Below are positions 18,919-20,224 of a stretch of DNA of 20,224 bases, piece by piece (position 1 is the first letter of the stretch; each line of letters opens with the position of its first letter). Source of the stretch: Globomyces pollinis-pini (Eukaryota; Chytridiomycota; Chytridiomycetes; Rhizophydiales; Globomycetaceae). A program made the translations under genes and the position numbers. The notes beneath the pieces were generated by a model that ran no database searches, was not told the DNA's origin, and worked only from the letters and a program-made list of their open reading frames with translations. The stretch covers positions 1 through 20,224 of the forward strand of contig MU621393.1 of the NCBI GenBank assembly GCA_025399215.1, given 5' to 3'.

Positions 18919-20061
18919 CTAATAGCATTCTTCTTCAACCATTCCAAAACATTGGGTAGGAAATGCACCACGTTCTTGAGTAGACAGATTCACACCAATG
19001 GCCCAACCATCTGAACAGATCATTTCAATCAATACATCATCACCAATATTCATTTTAATTTCATCTTCCATTTGTGGATTGTAATTGTAAATGACTTTTG
19101 AAATAGGATTTTCAGATTGAGATATGATTTCGGATAGTTCCATGTTATCTTCAGTTTCAACCATGGTCTTGTCTTCGGGTGGATCAGCTATGGCATTTAA
19201 TAATGTTGCGTATGAATTTCTGGGTTGTTGTAGATCATTCAAACCATTCATGATATGTGAATATTGAATGACTAATTGTTGATCATCAAAATCACTCACC
19301 ACTGATTCTTGTTCAAACAAATTGGTTTGATGTTGAATCTCTGCTAGAGTATCTGGTTTGCTGTAACGTTGTATAGAGGCTGGTGAGAGATGATCGGAAG
19401 GTATATAGTTGGATGTGGGTCTAATGGGTTGAGGTCTCATTAGATTAGGTGATGGGGTATTTCGTCCCAATGTCACATCTGAATGAGCTGGACTATCCAC
19501 CACTGGCGTTTTGTAATTTGTATCAATCACAATTGACGTTTGAACCAGTTTACTTGAATTGGGTGAATAGTAAAGATAGTTATCTTTCTGTCGATCAAAG
19601 GTATCAAAGTTTTCGGTTACAACGGAATATGTTGGATAGGCAACCAATTCTTGAGTTTCGATTTCCAATGGTTTTCTTCCCTTTACTTTCAAAGAAGAAT
19701 GACGTTTCCCAAATACTTTTTCAATATGTGTGAGACTGAGTTTTCTAGACTGAGGAGCAATCCAAGTGATATATGTATCGTCTGAAGGGATATTCTGTAT
19801 AGCATTGACTTTTGATTCTACAAGAGTACTTTCATAGGGCATGTCAACAACAGACGGTTTAGCATGGACAGGTAGCGGTAGAGACAATTCATCGATACTG
19901 TTAGTAAAAGTAGCTTCATGAGAATAGACTTTTGTAGCCTTTGAGTTGAATATTAGTTTCCTGTTCCAACAGACCAATCCAAGGACAAACACTAGTAGTA
20001 GAATGACGGTGAGTAATAGAGTGAGCATCGTAATATTCATTTTATAATCCTCTGAATCCAT
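18919..20061 (-). CDS. single-pass membrane protein with C-terminal SH3 domain
   Basis: From the Met at 20061 the open frame gives 380 aa. Residues ~12-32 are one membrane segment (MLTLLLTVILLLVFVLGLVCW). A long Ser/Thr/Pro-rich cytosolic region follows, with several SP/TP sites (NTPSPN, DSPAH). The last ~58 residues are an SH3 domain: VIYNYNPQMEDEI in the ALYDY position, SDGWAIG at the binding-surface Trp, and GAFPTQCF closing it. This layout recalls fungal Fus1-type membrane SH3 adaptors, which gather signalling or cell-fusion proteins at the plasma membrane; the role here is inferred only from layout. Upstream of the Met the frame stays open for 28 codons and is Ser/Thr-rich (TISSSTSISS), like an ectodomain, so a 5' exon beyond an acceptor may exist and the gene may be partial at the window edge. 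Confidence 0.75.
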   Translation of the reverse strand: MDSEDYKMNITMLTLLLTVILLLVFVLGLVCWNRKLIFNSKATKVYSHEATFTNSIDELSLPLPVHAKPSVVDMPYESTLVESKVNAIQNIPSDDTYITWIAPQSRKLSLTHIEKVFGKRHSSLKVKGRKPLEIETQELVAYPTYSVVTENFDTFDRQKDNYLYYSPNSSKLVQTSIVIDTNYKTPVVDSPAHSDVTLGRNTPSPNLMRPQPIRPTSNYIPSDHLSPASIQRYSKPDTLAEIQHQTNLFEQESVVSDFDDQQLVIQYSHIMNGLNDLQQPRNSYATLLNAIADPPEDKTMVETEDNMELSEIISQSENPISKVIYNYNPQMEDEIKMNIGDDVLIEMICSDGWAIGVNLSTQERGAFPTQCFGMVEEECY

Positions 20062-20224
20062 AGCGTTGGAGTTCAATTGCTTAATAGGAACGTTGACGGA
20101 TGAAATTGAAGTTGAACTTGAAATTGTACAAACAGATACAAAGTATCATATTCTTGTGCTCTTGTGAGTTTTGTGGTCGCACAATTCTTTTAAGACGGAA
20201 AAAGACATGAACTGAAACTAGGAC
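20062..20224 (-). other. possible 5' exon or leader of the SH3 membrane protein
   Basis: The frame of the SH3 gene remains open upstream to a TGA at 20146-20148. The extra codons are Ser/Thr-rich. An AG acceptor-like site (TTTCAAG) lies inside. Whether this is translated cannot be decided because the window ends. Confidence 0.4.

Overview
The window is a gene-dense, AT-rich stretch of a eukaryotic nuclear genome. I infer a flagellated (zoosporic) early-diverging fungus, such as a chytrid or a relative. The evidence is an intraflagellar-transport gene (IFT46), which non-flagellated fungi lack, beside a Tof1/Swi1-type Timeless protein and a transmembrane SH3 protein of fungal style. The species cannot be named from sequence alone.

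The dominant feature is splicing. I could rebuild eight intron-containing genes with 46 GT..AG introns in total. All are 24 to 35 nt except two of 52 nt; the median is 29 nt, and 40 of 46 donors read GTA. Most coding regions therefore look broken in a plain reading-frame scan, yet every exon joins in frame. Stop codons TAA, TAG and TGA are all used as stops.

Layout from left to right: a non-coding left edge with a perfect 34-bp tandem duplication; a 21-exon Timeless/Tof1 replication-fork protection gene (+); two tandem paralogues (-) of an unnamed family, one with a C-terminal membrane anchor and one without; a CINP-like gene (+) that meets IFT46 (-) tail to tail with 13 bp between stops; a PNUTS-like PP1 regulator that also carries an N-terminal homeodomain (-); a divergent promoter region with degenerate repeats; a MutL homologue with a shortened C-terminal domain (+), convergent with a secreted M14 metallocarboxypeptidase (-); an unresolved 570-bp stretch; the small cytochrome oxidase/complex I-associated NDUFA4-type protein (-); a divergent promoter with a repeated AAGCCTTGG motif; a small BRI3/LITAF-like membrane zinc-ribbon protein (+); and a single-pass membrane protein with a C-terminal SH3 domain (-), possibly missing 5' exons at the right edge.

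Functionally the genes are a mixed housekeeping set (replication fork, mismatch repair, transcription termination and PP1, ribosome or replication factor, cilium, respiration, secreted protease), not one operon-like system. I see no mobile element, CRISPR array, rRNA or tRNA. The items most worth following are the very short introns, the homeodomain-PNUTS fusion, the fungal CINP, the tail-anchored/soluble paralogue pair, the shortened MutL, and the AAG-acceptor, partly frame-neutral introns of IFT46.
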